A DNA stretch of 64,000 nucleotides, taken from Puffinus mauretanicus (Eukaryota > Chordata > Aves > Procellariiformes > Procellariidae). Location of the stretch: contig JAJKFH010003173.1 of NCBI GenBank assembly GCA_023333565.1, forward strand, positions 2,046,001 through 2,110,000, read 5' to 3'. A model generated the notes under the pieces. That model did no database searches. It had not been told where the DNA came from and was given only the letters and a program-made list of their open reading frames with translations. The translations under genes were made by a program, and so were the position numbers. Shown piece by piece: positions 34,611 through 45,400 of the stretch (within the stretch, counting starts at the first letter, position 1; each line of letters begins with the position of its first letter).

Positions 34611-36764
34611 GGGAAAACTCCCCTTCTGCGTTGCACCCCCATGGTGTGCCTGAGTTGGCCGTCCCGGCGGGTGCCTGGGTGAGAGTCTCCATGCCAGGGT
34701 TTGCAATGGGGTGAGCAGGGGTGAACTGGGGGTGAGGCAATGCCAGCAGCACCCCAAAAAGGAGATGAGCGCCTCTGGGTCCCTGCATGAGGGACCTCCA
34801 GCTCTTGGTGCTCCTCTCCTTGGGCACGCAGGGAGGTGCCTGGAGCAATGGGGACGCTGCGGGGATATTTGGGAGATCAACCAGCAGAGCAGAGGGCACC
34901 AAATACATTATTTTATCGTCCAAGGCTCGTGCAGCTGGAAACCCAATGGCGTAACACTAGCGAGATAAATCACTGCCTCATTCGTCTCCATTAAGTGCAA
35001 TTACCCCTTAGATACCAAAACAATTTATTATTACTACTTCTTCCAAGCTCGCTGCGGTGACAGGCGATCACGCACATGAGGCAGGGGAAGGGGGCCAGTG
35101 CTGCCTAGCCACCCCTTGCCTCATGCCACGGGGCCTGGGCACCCCAGGGTGCCTTTGGGTGGCACCGGTGGCATGGTTGCAATGCTGCAAACCGGCCCCA
35201 AACGGAGAGAGAAGGGAAACCCTGCAGAGGGGAGCACCCCCACCGGCTCGGCCACAGCGTTGGTGCCCCTCGCCCCTGCAGAAACCCTCCGACCCATCTC
35301 TGGCTTTCCCCACTGAGCTCCCAATGTCTCTGTCCTCCCTGCGTGCGGCGGGCACCAGCCTCTGCATGCACCCATGCCAGCCCCACGCAATGCGGCTCGC
35401 AGTGGATGGGAGCTGCTCCCCACGCCGAGGAAGGGGTGGCTGAGCCCCAGGGCCCCAGGGTGCGGGGCCATGAGGGTCCCCGTGCCCGGTGGCACCAGCT
35501 TGGCATGCCTCGCAGCCACTGGTGCTGCCCAGGCCCCCCCACCCCTGTCACTCTGTCTTATCCTGCTCTCAATAGCGGACTGGGAGCCCAGCTGCAGCTA
35601 TTACATAAAATGCAATTAGCAACGCGGGCGAGGGAGGCCTGAATGGCATTAAGGAATTCCTCCCCGGCTGACGTCAAAGCTTCACCTCTCCTCCTGCCAC
35701 CCGCACAAAGGGGGCCGTTATGAACCCCCCCGGCCCCACTGTGCCGGTACTCGCTGGGAGAATGCGAGTCCTCAGGGAGCCCCGGGCTGCACATGCCATG
35801 CGGGAATTGTCCCTGCGACCAGCACAAATGTCACCGGTTGCTCCCTGGCTCCCTGCGCAGGATCTTCTGGCTCCCGCCTCCCCCTTGCCGGGCATGGGAA
35901 GATGCCGGCAGGCCCCGTCTGCCAGCTGCTTGCCCATGAGAGGGGGGCTCGGCCGGGTGCCCAGGCCTGGGGAGCAGGAGGATGCTGGATGCCAGAGGGG
36001 CAGCAGGGATGTTGCTCCTGGCTGGCCAGCACGACCCAGCCCACGGGCTCTGCGGCTCCCCGGGGCAGGATGGAGTGGAAGTGGGGACCAGCGCAGGCAG
36101 CTGGGCAAGGGGGACAGGCAGGTCTGGGAACAGGAGGTGTCAGCGGTTCCAAAATTCCCGCGGGGACGGCAGTTGCCCAGCAGGCTGGGGGAGCTCTGCT
36201 CACTGCCCCAGCACCGGGGTCTCCTCCGGCCGCTGCCAAGGAGATCGTGGGGGGGTGGCCGGTGCCAGGACATGAGTATTTTGATGTGAATGCCCCAAAG
36301 TGTCACAGGCTGCTCCTCTGCCCTCAGCCAGCTGCAGCCCTGCCTCTGCTGCCGGGGGCTGCCCAGCTTCGCAGCGCTCTCCTGAGCGAGGGGGGTGGCA
36401 GGGCTCATGCATGGTGTTCCTACCCCAACACCTCCTTTGCCGAGGACACAGGGATTGCTGGTGCTGAGCTGTGGCACGCACCCTCTCTTGGACACCCTAT
36501 TGCACCCACCTCCGGCTGCAAAGGGAGCCTGCAGCCTCCTGAGACAAGGTGCTCGCCGTCTCCAGCAGAAATGCCCCCCTTTCCCGCAAGCTCAGGGACA
36601 CCAGCCCTCCCCGTCCGCGTCCTGGGCGTCCCCCCCAGCCCCTCCTCGCTGCTCCAGACCCCCAGGGCAGGGGAAGATGGGGCAGTGCCGCGCTGCGGGC
36701 AGGAAAGGGTTAAAGCGCTAATTGGGGTGAGAGACCCCACCCTGCCCCTGCACGGCATTTAGGG

Positions 36765-37020
36765 AGGATGCTCCGGGGCGGCTCCCGGGCCGCCGCCCAC
36801 GGCCGAGTCCCTCTGCGGCGGAGGCCGGGGGCCCCCCTGCGGCCGCAGCTCCGGCTTCGCATCCCCCCTTGCCCGGTGGGACGCCGAGACCCGGAGGAAA
36901 GTGGCTTTTCCCCGTCCTCCCCCGCCTCCTTCTGCTCTGCGGGCAGTGGGGTCGCAGCGGTGGGGCAGCTGCCCCCCCCCCGCCGGGCTCTCAGGGTCTG
37001 GGCTCGGGCAGGACTAAGCA
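36765..37020. promoter_or_regulatory. Orphan CpG-rich block
   Basis: Dense CpG and GC-box-like sequence (CGGGGCGG, GGGCCGCCGCCC, CTGCGGCGG) sits in the middle of the NUAK2-TMCC2 interval. It is about 10 kb from the NUAK2 end and 2.5 kb beyond the TMCC2 stop, so it belongs to neither gene's known promoter. It may start an unannotated transcript. Confidence 0.5.
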
Positions 37021-37087
37021 GCAAAGGGAGCTGGGTTTAGAGAGCTCAGACTTTGAGAATTAATGACTCACTGTTTTGTTCTTACAG

Positions 37088-37463
37088 ATATTTAATGGCA
37101 TAAAAGCTGACCTGGTGCTGATGCAGCCCGTGCAGCACGCACCTCGTCGGGGTGCGGCAGGGCAGGCAGCTCTGCTGAACCTGAGGATGTGGCAGGTTCC
37201 CCAGCCCTGTGCCCGAAAATCAGTGCAGCTCTGGGCAAGCCCACGTTCCTCAAATGACGGAGATATGACCGTTCACTCCAGAGAGGATGTGCCCCGGGTG
37301 CCACCTGCAGCAACGGGCCAGGCTTCAGGGAGCCTCCACAAAGGTCTGTACTGTCCCTGCCTGCCCGTCCCACCTGGGCACGGCCCCTGCTGTCCTGCGC
37401 ACCGGGGCTCGGCTGCCTTGTCTCTGATACTAAACCCATGTCACCTCCTAGACGCCCTTTCCA
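37088..37463 (+). ncRNA. Candidate exon of an unknown plus-strand transcript
   Basis: A strong acceptor (TGTTTTGTTCTTACAG ending at 37087, with a possible branch site TTAATGAC just upstream) and a consensus donor GTAAGT at 37464-37469 bracket 376 bases on the plus strand, just downstream of the CpG-rich block. The stretch is open in one frame, but the peptide is not recognisable. If transcribed it would be antisense to the region downstream of TMCC2. This is inferred from splice signals only. Confidence 0.25.
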
Positions 37464-38420
37464 GTAAGTACAGGGGAACGCCTGGGCGTGGGGTCCATCC
37501 GTATGCCCCCAGTCCGTCACCAGCCAGAGCTACTGGCAGGCCCCCTCAAAGCCCCACCGCCCGCTGCCTCGCTTCTCCCCACCCGCGTCTGCTCAGCAGC
37601 CAGTTCAGATCCATTTGCCATCTTTCCAGGTCAAAGCAGCTGAAACCCAGCCTGCTGCTGCGCTTCAGAAATAGTGCGGGCTTATCTCCCGGCTGCCCCC
37701 CCGCTCCCCCCCGCTGAACTTGCTCGCAGTGTGTGTGGTTTAACTTCGGTGCAAACCGACGGGCTGGGATGCATCTCGTACCTGCTGGCCCTGCTGCCAG
37801 GTCTCGGCAAGGACAGTGGGGCCACCTCTCGCCGTGGTCACCCTCCACAAGCCATGGCTCTTCTCTGTCCTTGGTCTCCGCCACTCTTCTCCTTGCTGAT
37901 GCATCAGACCCAGTGCCCTGGGGTCGGGGCTCCCTCTCAGAGCTCTCGGCTGTGGCCCCAGGGTACAAGCTGGGGTCTCCAGCCCAGTGCCCCCCAGCCC
38001 TCCTCCTTGCAGCCCCTCACCCTTGTGTTGCCGGTTCCTTTGGCAGAGCGCAGGGCTCCTGCAGGCACCCACTGCCCCATGCAGAGCTCCTGCACTGAGC
38101 CCCAGCTGCTGGGATGCACTGGGAGTTGTGCCAGTGTGAGAGGTGATGCTCAAGTGCCGAGGGGATGCAGGGAGCCTGATCTGGGCCACAGGCGGGCTTG
38201 GAACCTTCCCCTCCACACACTGGAACTGCCTCTGCCCCTTCTGCGGGACCTCCCACCCTCCCGAGCACCCTGCGCCCTGCCCCAGCCCTGCGCTTTGGGC
38301 TGGGAAGTGCCACAAAAAATGTTAAGGGCCAAATTCTCAGCTGACGCAAACTGGTTCAGGGCCTCCGAAATCAGTGGAGTGGCACCCATTTGCACCAGAG
38401 GAGGATCTGACTGTGCATAT

Positions 38421-38480
38421 ACTTTTATATATATATTTATATATATGTGTGTGTGTATAGATATATTACATAAATATATA
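38421..38480. repeat. (TA)n/(TG)n compound microsatellite
   Basis: Alternating TA runs are interrupted by TTTATA and by GTGTGTGTG. It sits in GC-rich surroundings at the likely 3' boundary of TMCC2. Confidence 0.85.
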
Positions 38481-38626
38481 TGTATGAAATAATTTAAGAA
38501 ACATCCGAGACAGCATGCTGTGCTCTTGTGTAGGGCTGGGGAGGCTGGGAAGGCAGCTGCTCGCCTCCCCCCACTCTACCAGCTTGATTCACAAATGGAA
38601 ACAGAGTCTTGAATTAAATTAAAACC

Positions 38627-38652
38627 CGCACACACACGCACACACACACGAC
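38627..38652. repeat. (CA)n microsatellite
   Basis: CACACACACGCACACACACAC is interrupted once by G. It lies in the probable TMCC2 3' UTR. Confidence 0.85.
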
Positions 38653-39466
38653 ACGGTGCGAAGGCTGTAAAACTCAGAGGCGTGATGCTGGAAAGTCCAG
38701 GTGTCCCTGAAGAGATCAGATCAACTAAAGCCAAAGGAGGGGGAATTAAATAAATGAAGGGAAACCAGCGGAGGGGATCTCGCTTCTGCCCATGCTGTCT
38801 CCAGCATCGGGTCCCCTGTGTCTGTCCAGGCCCCCCTGGGGACACAGGGACAACGTCACAGCCCCGTGCTGTCCTGGCTGGGCTGTGGTGGGGTTGGGAG
38901 AGGCTGGTGGGACGTGCATGTCCTGCTGCATTTGCCTTGGACCCACTTTCTCCTTCGCCACGTGCTTTGCTTTCGCTCCATCCCAGGACTGAGCTTTTTG
39001 CCATCTTGGTTGTCAAGGACAAAAGGGAAAACCCAGCCCCCCTAACCCCTCTCCTCTCTCTGCAGAAAGTTCTCCCGAAGCCGGGTTTGGTCCAGCTCAA
39101 TCCTTCCCACCAACAGAAGATCTCTGCAGAAGACCTCCTTCCCACGGACTCTCAGAACAAAATGACATTTAAAAAACAACCCAAAAACCCTAGAAAAACC
39201 CCGTGCCCCATAAATTACCAGTTTCTTCCAAAACTCCTCGTTCCTCATCCCGCCCTCCCCAAACATCCCAGAGGACTGACGGATCCCGGCTCCGACACAC
39301 TGCTCTCCGAGCGATCGCCGCCGGCTGCAGCCAGGATGGAGGGCCGGGAAAGCAACTGAACCGAGCATGTGAAGAAACAACCCGAAGGCTTTGGACCACC
39401 GTCCCCCCGGCCCTCTCCTCTGCGGGAAATGGAAAGCCCCCAGGGCTGCAGCGCCCGGGCTGCGGA

Positions 39467-42400
39467 TCAGCTGGGGAGCAGGACGTGCTCCAGAAAGTAG
39501 GTGATGGAGTCCCAGTGCTTCCAGAGGAAGAAGAGGAAGAGGACGAGCAGGGCGGTGCTGAGGATGCGCATGCGGGTCTTCATGAGCGGGGTGATGAAGT
39601 TGGCGATGGTGGAGACGAAGACGAGCAGCACGGCCATCAGGGCCAGGATGACGTTGATGAACTTGCCCAACAGCGCCCGGGCGTTGGCGTTCTCCACCCC
39701 TTCCAGCTGCACCACTTGCTGCTGCTGCTGCTGCAGCTCCAGCTTGGTCACCCGCGTCAGGCAGGACTCCACCGCCTCCTGCGAGGGACAGCACGTCAGG
39801 GCTGGCCAGCGGCTCCAGGGATGCCCCGCGGGGGCTTTCGGTACTTGCCCCGTGCTCTGAGACCTTGCTGCTGGAAAGTTTTGCTTGCACAGCTCCAGTG
39901 GGCGCACGACCTTGTGACAGTGACCATCCCAGCGGGAAAGGGGTTTCCCTCTGCAAACCCTTGGCCCACGCGATGTGCAAGGAATGCCCCGTCCCGCTCT
40001 GCCTGCGCCGGGAAAGGTCTGGGTGCTGGGAGTACCTGCTGCAGCATGACCCAAACTGGGACAGCGGGGACTGTGTGTTGGCCCACACGTGGCTCGGAAC
40101 AGCCCAGTGCTGCAGCCATCCACCCTGCCTTGAGCACCGCGGGGACTCGCTGGGGCACAGACAGGGGTTTTTGGGGACATTACCTGCTTCTTGCTGTGAC
40201 AGCATCACAGTGCGGACCTCATCTGGAGGGTGCTAGAAAAAGGGATCCCCCTTGCCCACCCTCTTTCCCAGCCCAGGGTCCCTCCCTTGCCCCGTGGATG
40301 GAGGGTGCAGCGGGGGGCTCAGCCCTCGCACTCCCCTACCTGGATGTCCCGTGCCCTCTCGTAGGACTGGTAGGCCACCTTCTCCTCCATGCTGGCCAGC
40401 TCCTGCTTCAGGTTGGTCATTTCGTTCTGGTGCAGCTCGGTGAGGTCGTTCAGCTGCTCCTCCAGGCGCTCATACCTGCGCACGGGGGGTGGAGGGGCGC
40501 TGGGGCGGGCAGGTCCCCCCGCGGACCCCCTGCCCTCCTTCCCCTGACACTGGGGAAACCACCCGGCCCCTCCGACCCACCCCGCTCCTGGCTGTAGCTG
40601 GTTAGGGCTGCCGAAGGAGAAGCATTGCATGATCCTCCATGGGAGTGCCGGGGGTCTGGCAGTGAGGAGGGCAGCGGGGACTGCAGCTCCCCACGTCCCT
40701 GGCATGCAGGGCTTAGCTGGACAAGCCCAGGATGGTGGCCTCGTGGTCCCCAAAGAGCCACCCTGGCACCCACCCATCCCTACCTGTACCGCTCTTCTTG
40801 CAAGCACTGTGTCATGTAGGTGTAATCCCGCTGCAGCTGGGCCTTGAGGTCCTCCATGGAGTCCTCCAGGTGCGACTGGCTGTCCTTGATCTCCCGGAGC
40901 TCCTCCAGGATGGTGTCGAAGTTATTGTGGTGGCTGTCCAGCGTGTTGGACTTGGGGCTCCCCAAGCCGCCGGGTCCTGCCCCTGAGTTGCTGCCAGCAG
41001 CCGAGCCGGAGGTGGCACTGGAGCACTCGTCGTCGCTGCCGTACTTGGGGCTGGAGACCAGGGTGGCACTGCCGCTGAGCGCCCGGGAAGCCTCCTCTGG
41101 GTGCCCGTCATCCAGCGTGTCCTTCAGGTGGGCAATGTTGTCCGCGCTGCCGAACTTGTTCCGGATAAGGCTGGCAAACTCCCGGGGCTTGGAGACCACG
41201 GCGGTGTGGGTGGCCTGGGACAGACCCGAGAGCCCTCCCTTGACGCCCTCCACCACGCCGCCGCCGAAGCCGCTGATGCTGGAGCGAACGTTGGCGCCCA
41301 CGTCCTTGAGACCCTGGTGCATGTCCCGGAAGACATCCTTGGGCTGCCGGGAAGGGCCGTTCTGCTCGATCTCCTTCAGCTTCTTGTGGTAGTGCTCCAG
41401 CTTCTTGTGCAGCTGCGCGATGGTCTGCGCCGACTTCTGGTTCTTCTTCTCAAAAACCTGCTTGATGCGGGAGGCTTGCTGCTTGTCCGCATTGTTGGCC
41501 AGCTTCAGGTACTCGGCCACGTTGTCATCCCGAGCCTCCTGCTCGATCTTGATCTGCTCGGTGATCTTGAGGATCTTCTGGTGCAGGTGCTCGATGGCGG
41601 CTTTCGTCCTGTGAGGGTCAGGGGTGCCATCGGGGACGTCCAGGCAGATGGTGCCGTCGGCGTCGCCGTGCCCGGCGGTGGAGGGCAGGCTGAGCGCGGT
41701 CACATCCCCCTTGTCCAGCTGCGAGCAAAGAGAGAGGAGGGCGATGCTCAACGGAGGGAGCAAACGCCCAGGCAGCCCCGGGGTGGGCGCAGGAGAGGAG
41801 CGGGGTGGGGGGCAGAGGAGGGAGAGGGGGGCAAGAGCCGGGCAGGAGAATAGTTAACCAGAGCAATAGTGAGAAGTTGGGTTTTTTCCGGCTGGTTGAG
41901 CATTTCCCAGCCATAACCATGCCATTCCTGCTGGCATCCCAGGAATAAGCCAGTTAGAGGGCGCAGCAACAAAATAATTAGGGTTTCGGGACTGGTTTTG
42001 GCCAATTGCTTTCAGCAAGGAGCGTCCGCCGCTGGGAGCTTGGCTCTGACTTTCTGCCCTCGCTCCGTGCAGAGACGGGCACGGGCGTTTCTGGGCTGCT
42101 GGACAAGGAAAAAGGAGCGAGGAGCTAAAACTGGAACCCATCATCAAATCTCCCACCAAACCAGCAGTGAGAGCAGGGATTGAGCAACCCGGAGGTATTT
42201 TAGTCTCATTTTCAGACTTTGGCTTTTAGCTTAGATGCACAGAGGAGTTTTTCAGCTGGAGAGAAACTCTGCCGTAAGCCCAATTTGCAAGTTACTCAGG
42301 AGCAGCTCCTCATCCCCAGAGAGCAGCCGGCTGCAGGTGCAGGGACTCCTTTGCTTTCTTTTCCAAGGTTTCTCACCTGGCAATGCCAGCCCCCTCCGCA

Positions 42401-45400
42401 AACACAAGCTGCCACCTAGAAAGTTCGGACACATGCTGATTTCCATTTTACAGATGGAAAAATTGGAGCACTGGGAGAGGAAATCACTTGCCTGAGGCCA
42501 CACTTAAAATCACTGACAGAGCCTGGACTGCAACCCAGGGTCCTGCCTCGCGCTCTCCAAGCCAGGCACGCTGCTTTGCCGCTTGGAAAAAAATCACTAA
42601 ATCTTTCCAGTTGCTGGGTTTTATATGCAGATTCTTATGCAAATATCAGTGGTTGTATAAATGGCTCCTGGCTTCTAATTAAGAGCTGCTTGAAAGTTAA
42701 ATACTGTTGGCAGACCTGAATAATTTCTAATTTCCATCACACTTTCCCCGAATGACCCTTTAATAGGGATAATGCTGCGAGATCATTACTTAGGAGTGTG
42801 TTATCACCAGGAAATGCCTTGCGCGGGAGGGAGGAATGTTCTCAAGATGCTGCTTATAAACACTCCCGTCGGCAGCAGGTCCCGCGTGGGGCTTGGAAAA
42901 GCAGGGGCAAACGCTGCCCTCCTGTTATTTACTTGCATCTCCTCTTTCCCCGGCGCTGCTGTCCTGCCGGGAGCCCGCGGGTGTTGGTGCTTCATGCGGG
43001 GGTCTCCTTGTGGGGGTCTCAGCCTCCTTGGGAGGCAAAAGCAAACAACCACAAGCTCGGTGGGAGCATCCCCCAGCCCCCTCCCCAAGGCTTTCCTTCT
43101 CTCCCCATTGCAGCAGCACCACTGTGAGATGGGGCAGGGGCTGGAGGATGAGAGCAAAGGGGAAACCCAGCAGCCCCCAGCCCGCAGGCGGACGCGGGGC
43201 AGAGCTGGGAGCTGGATCAGCACTTTTTTTTTTTAAAAAAAAAAATAATGCCCAACAAGCCCATGGAGTTTGCAGATCCCGCTGCCAGGCTATTCTTAGC
43301 CGCTCGGCCAGGCTGGGCGCTCCAGCCGCCCTGCGAAGGGTTTTGCTTCGGTTTCTTATCGAGGGGCAGAAATTAGAAGCAGCAGGAAACAGACTTTTTG
43401 CCCTGATGCCCAATTCTCTGAACAGTAAAGGACAAACCGGCCGTGGAAAAGGAAAAGGCAGCCCTGGAGAGGTCGAAACGGGAAACCCCAACTGGGCCAG
43501 TGAAGGGAAGAAGTTGCTCAAACTTTGTTTCCAAAGAGGGAAAGGTTTGGGAATCACCGAAACCTTTCCCCTGCAATGCCAATCTTTCGGATTTATTCGT
43601 GGGAGTATATTTGGGAGCACGGGGGAAGGGAGGGCAGGATGGGTGGCAAACGCATGGACCCAACGCCACCCATCCCTGCTGACATGGCCGGGGTGAAATC
43701 CTTTCCCCAAGCCCTGCTCTCTCTCAGACACAGGGCACATCATATGAGAGCCACATCAGGTTATTGCTTTGAAAACAACAACCAAAAAAAGACAATACCG
43801 ATCTCTGCAGTATTAACAGACAGTGCCTGCTAAATCCCAGCAAGCCTAAATGACTGTGCAGTGGATTTAACCGGGAGATTAGTAAAAGCCACACTTTCCC
43901 TACATGCAGAAAAGCTTCTGGTAGGCACATCAAAATGAAAGTGCTGTTTTCCAGCGCTTGTTTTCCAGGCGGGCTCGGAGGGGAGAGCAGGGGCTGATGT
44001 GGGATGCAGGAGGAATGCAGGACGCAGGAAGAAAAATTATTCTTATCAACAGAGTTCAACCCAGGAGAGCTGAGATATGCAAAAGGCTCAAGCTAATAAG
44101 CTGAGCAAACAGTACTTAGAGGGCCACGGCCGGGCACAATTATGCAATGCTGGTTTATTTGCTGCTGCAGGTTTGATGGAAGAAAGCCCAGGTGGCAGGT
44201 GAGGAGCTCGGGGCCGGCAGCTCGCTCGGGGACGTGTCCCCAGCGCGGGGCTGTGGTCTCCCGGCACACCCACGACTGGAAGGGATTTAAACCCATTCTT
44301 AAGAAATTGCACAATTATTGCAAAGTTCAGAACAAAACTCTCAAGACACTTACTCACGCCCTGAACTACTCTGTTTTCCATACCCTATAGCCTACTAGGA
44401 CGCGCAGCGGATGAGCTAACGCCGTGGCTTCTGCTGCATCGACCCCGAGCGAGGACTTTCTCTACAAAGGGTGACTGTGGTTCCCAGCTGAAATACAACC
44501 TGGGGACGAAACGGCCGTGGGAAGGACCATATGCACCTTCACGCATGGAAAAAATAAGTACCACTGAGCTGTCGAGGGATGCTGGCAGGGCAGGGCAGAC
44601 CCGAGGAGCTGCTGCACCGATCCAGCAGCTCCGCCGTGCAGGTGTCACCGTGCTCCAGGTCCTTGGTGGCCACAGGGGAGAGGCCACGGCTGGCAGAGAA
44701 ATGCAGGTGGGCAGTGGACGTGGGGAGGTTGATTTTGGGGCAGTCATTAAATGTGGGTGCTTCCACGGCCCCTCTTCCCCAGAGCACTTTATTAGCGTAA
44801 TTCGGGACAGCATCTGTCCTGTGAGTTGGCGACTGCGATTAGCCCAGCACTACAGGGGACACCCTGGGTGTCCCCAGTCCCGTCCCCATGTGCGTTTCCA
44901 GCCCCGTGCCTCCCAGAGCGGAGCCGCTATTCCCACCAGACCACCTTACCCACCCCAGGCATTGAAAATAGAAGCAGGAGCCCTGACTCACGCTTCCCAC
45001 CCTCCTTTCAAGCCTGCAGCAGAGACCGAAGCAGGCAGCCCTGTGTCCCCCTCCGCGCCCTGCCTGCCCTGCCTGCCCTGCCTGCTGCCCGCTCCCCTGC
45101 CACCCCTGGACGGACACAACGGGCCGGCAGCCGCTGCCTCCGCTAATTTACCAGCCTGAGAATAATTTTTTCGTACATGATGTAGGGAGGCAGGCTCGGG
45201 GTTTCAGCTCGCAGCGGAGCTTCCCACCCCATCTTTGCTGCGCGGGCACGGATCATGCCGGTGGGTTTCATTCACCGAGCGCCAGAAACGGAGGTACCGA
45301 AATCCCCTGCGGGTCTCTCTGCCCACCCTCCCCGCGGTCTTATTCTAACCCCAACGGCTCCCGGGACCTACCTCCATCGCGGGCAGGGCTCGGGTCCCCC

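Larger units (their letters stand above)
27166..38419. other. Intergenic DNA between convergent NUAK2 and TMCC2
   Basis: No recognised coding exon was found. Open frames are long only because the sequence is GC-rich, and none shows a domain or a conserved family pattern. Contents noted separately are MIR-like relics, a 24-bp-type imperfect repeat at 34141-34275, a TCC/CCT tract at 34583-34610 and a CpG-rich block at about 36765-37020 followed by a candidate exon at 37088-37463. AT-rich, possibly conserved, patches lie at about 30400-30620, 33050-33220 and 34930-35045. Confidence 0.55.
38420..39466 (-). other. TMCC2: Probable TMCC2 3' UTR
   Basis: This lies immediately after the TMCC2 stop on the minus strand. 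No canonical AATAAA is present in minus orientation in this stretch. Weak TATAAA/AATATA variants sit in the AT-rich tract at about 38420-38480, and an ATTAAA lies further on at 37090-37095. The 3' end is therefore uncertain. A (CA)n-type tract is at about 38627-38652. Confidence 0.4.

Noticed and set aside
39042..40208. 388-codon minus-strand open frame at the TMCC2 end
   Set aside because: It only partly overlaps the true last exon and reads it in another frame. The genuine frame is the one ending LEHVLLPS at 39467.
39203..40597. 464-codon open frame on the plus strand
   Set aside because: It is antisense to TMCC2 exons and introns and has no domain. The length follows from GC-rich composition lacking stop codons opposite a coding region.
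45058..45090. CCTGCCCTG short repeat
   Set aside because: Three to four short units only. Noted as low-complexity sequence but not informative.
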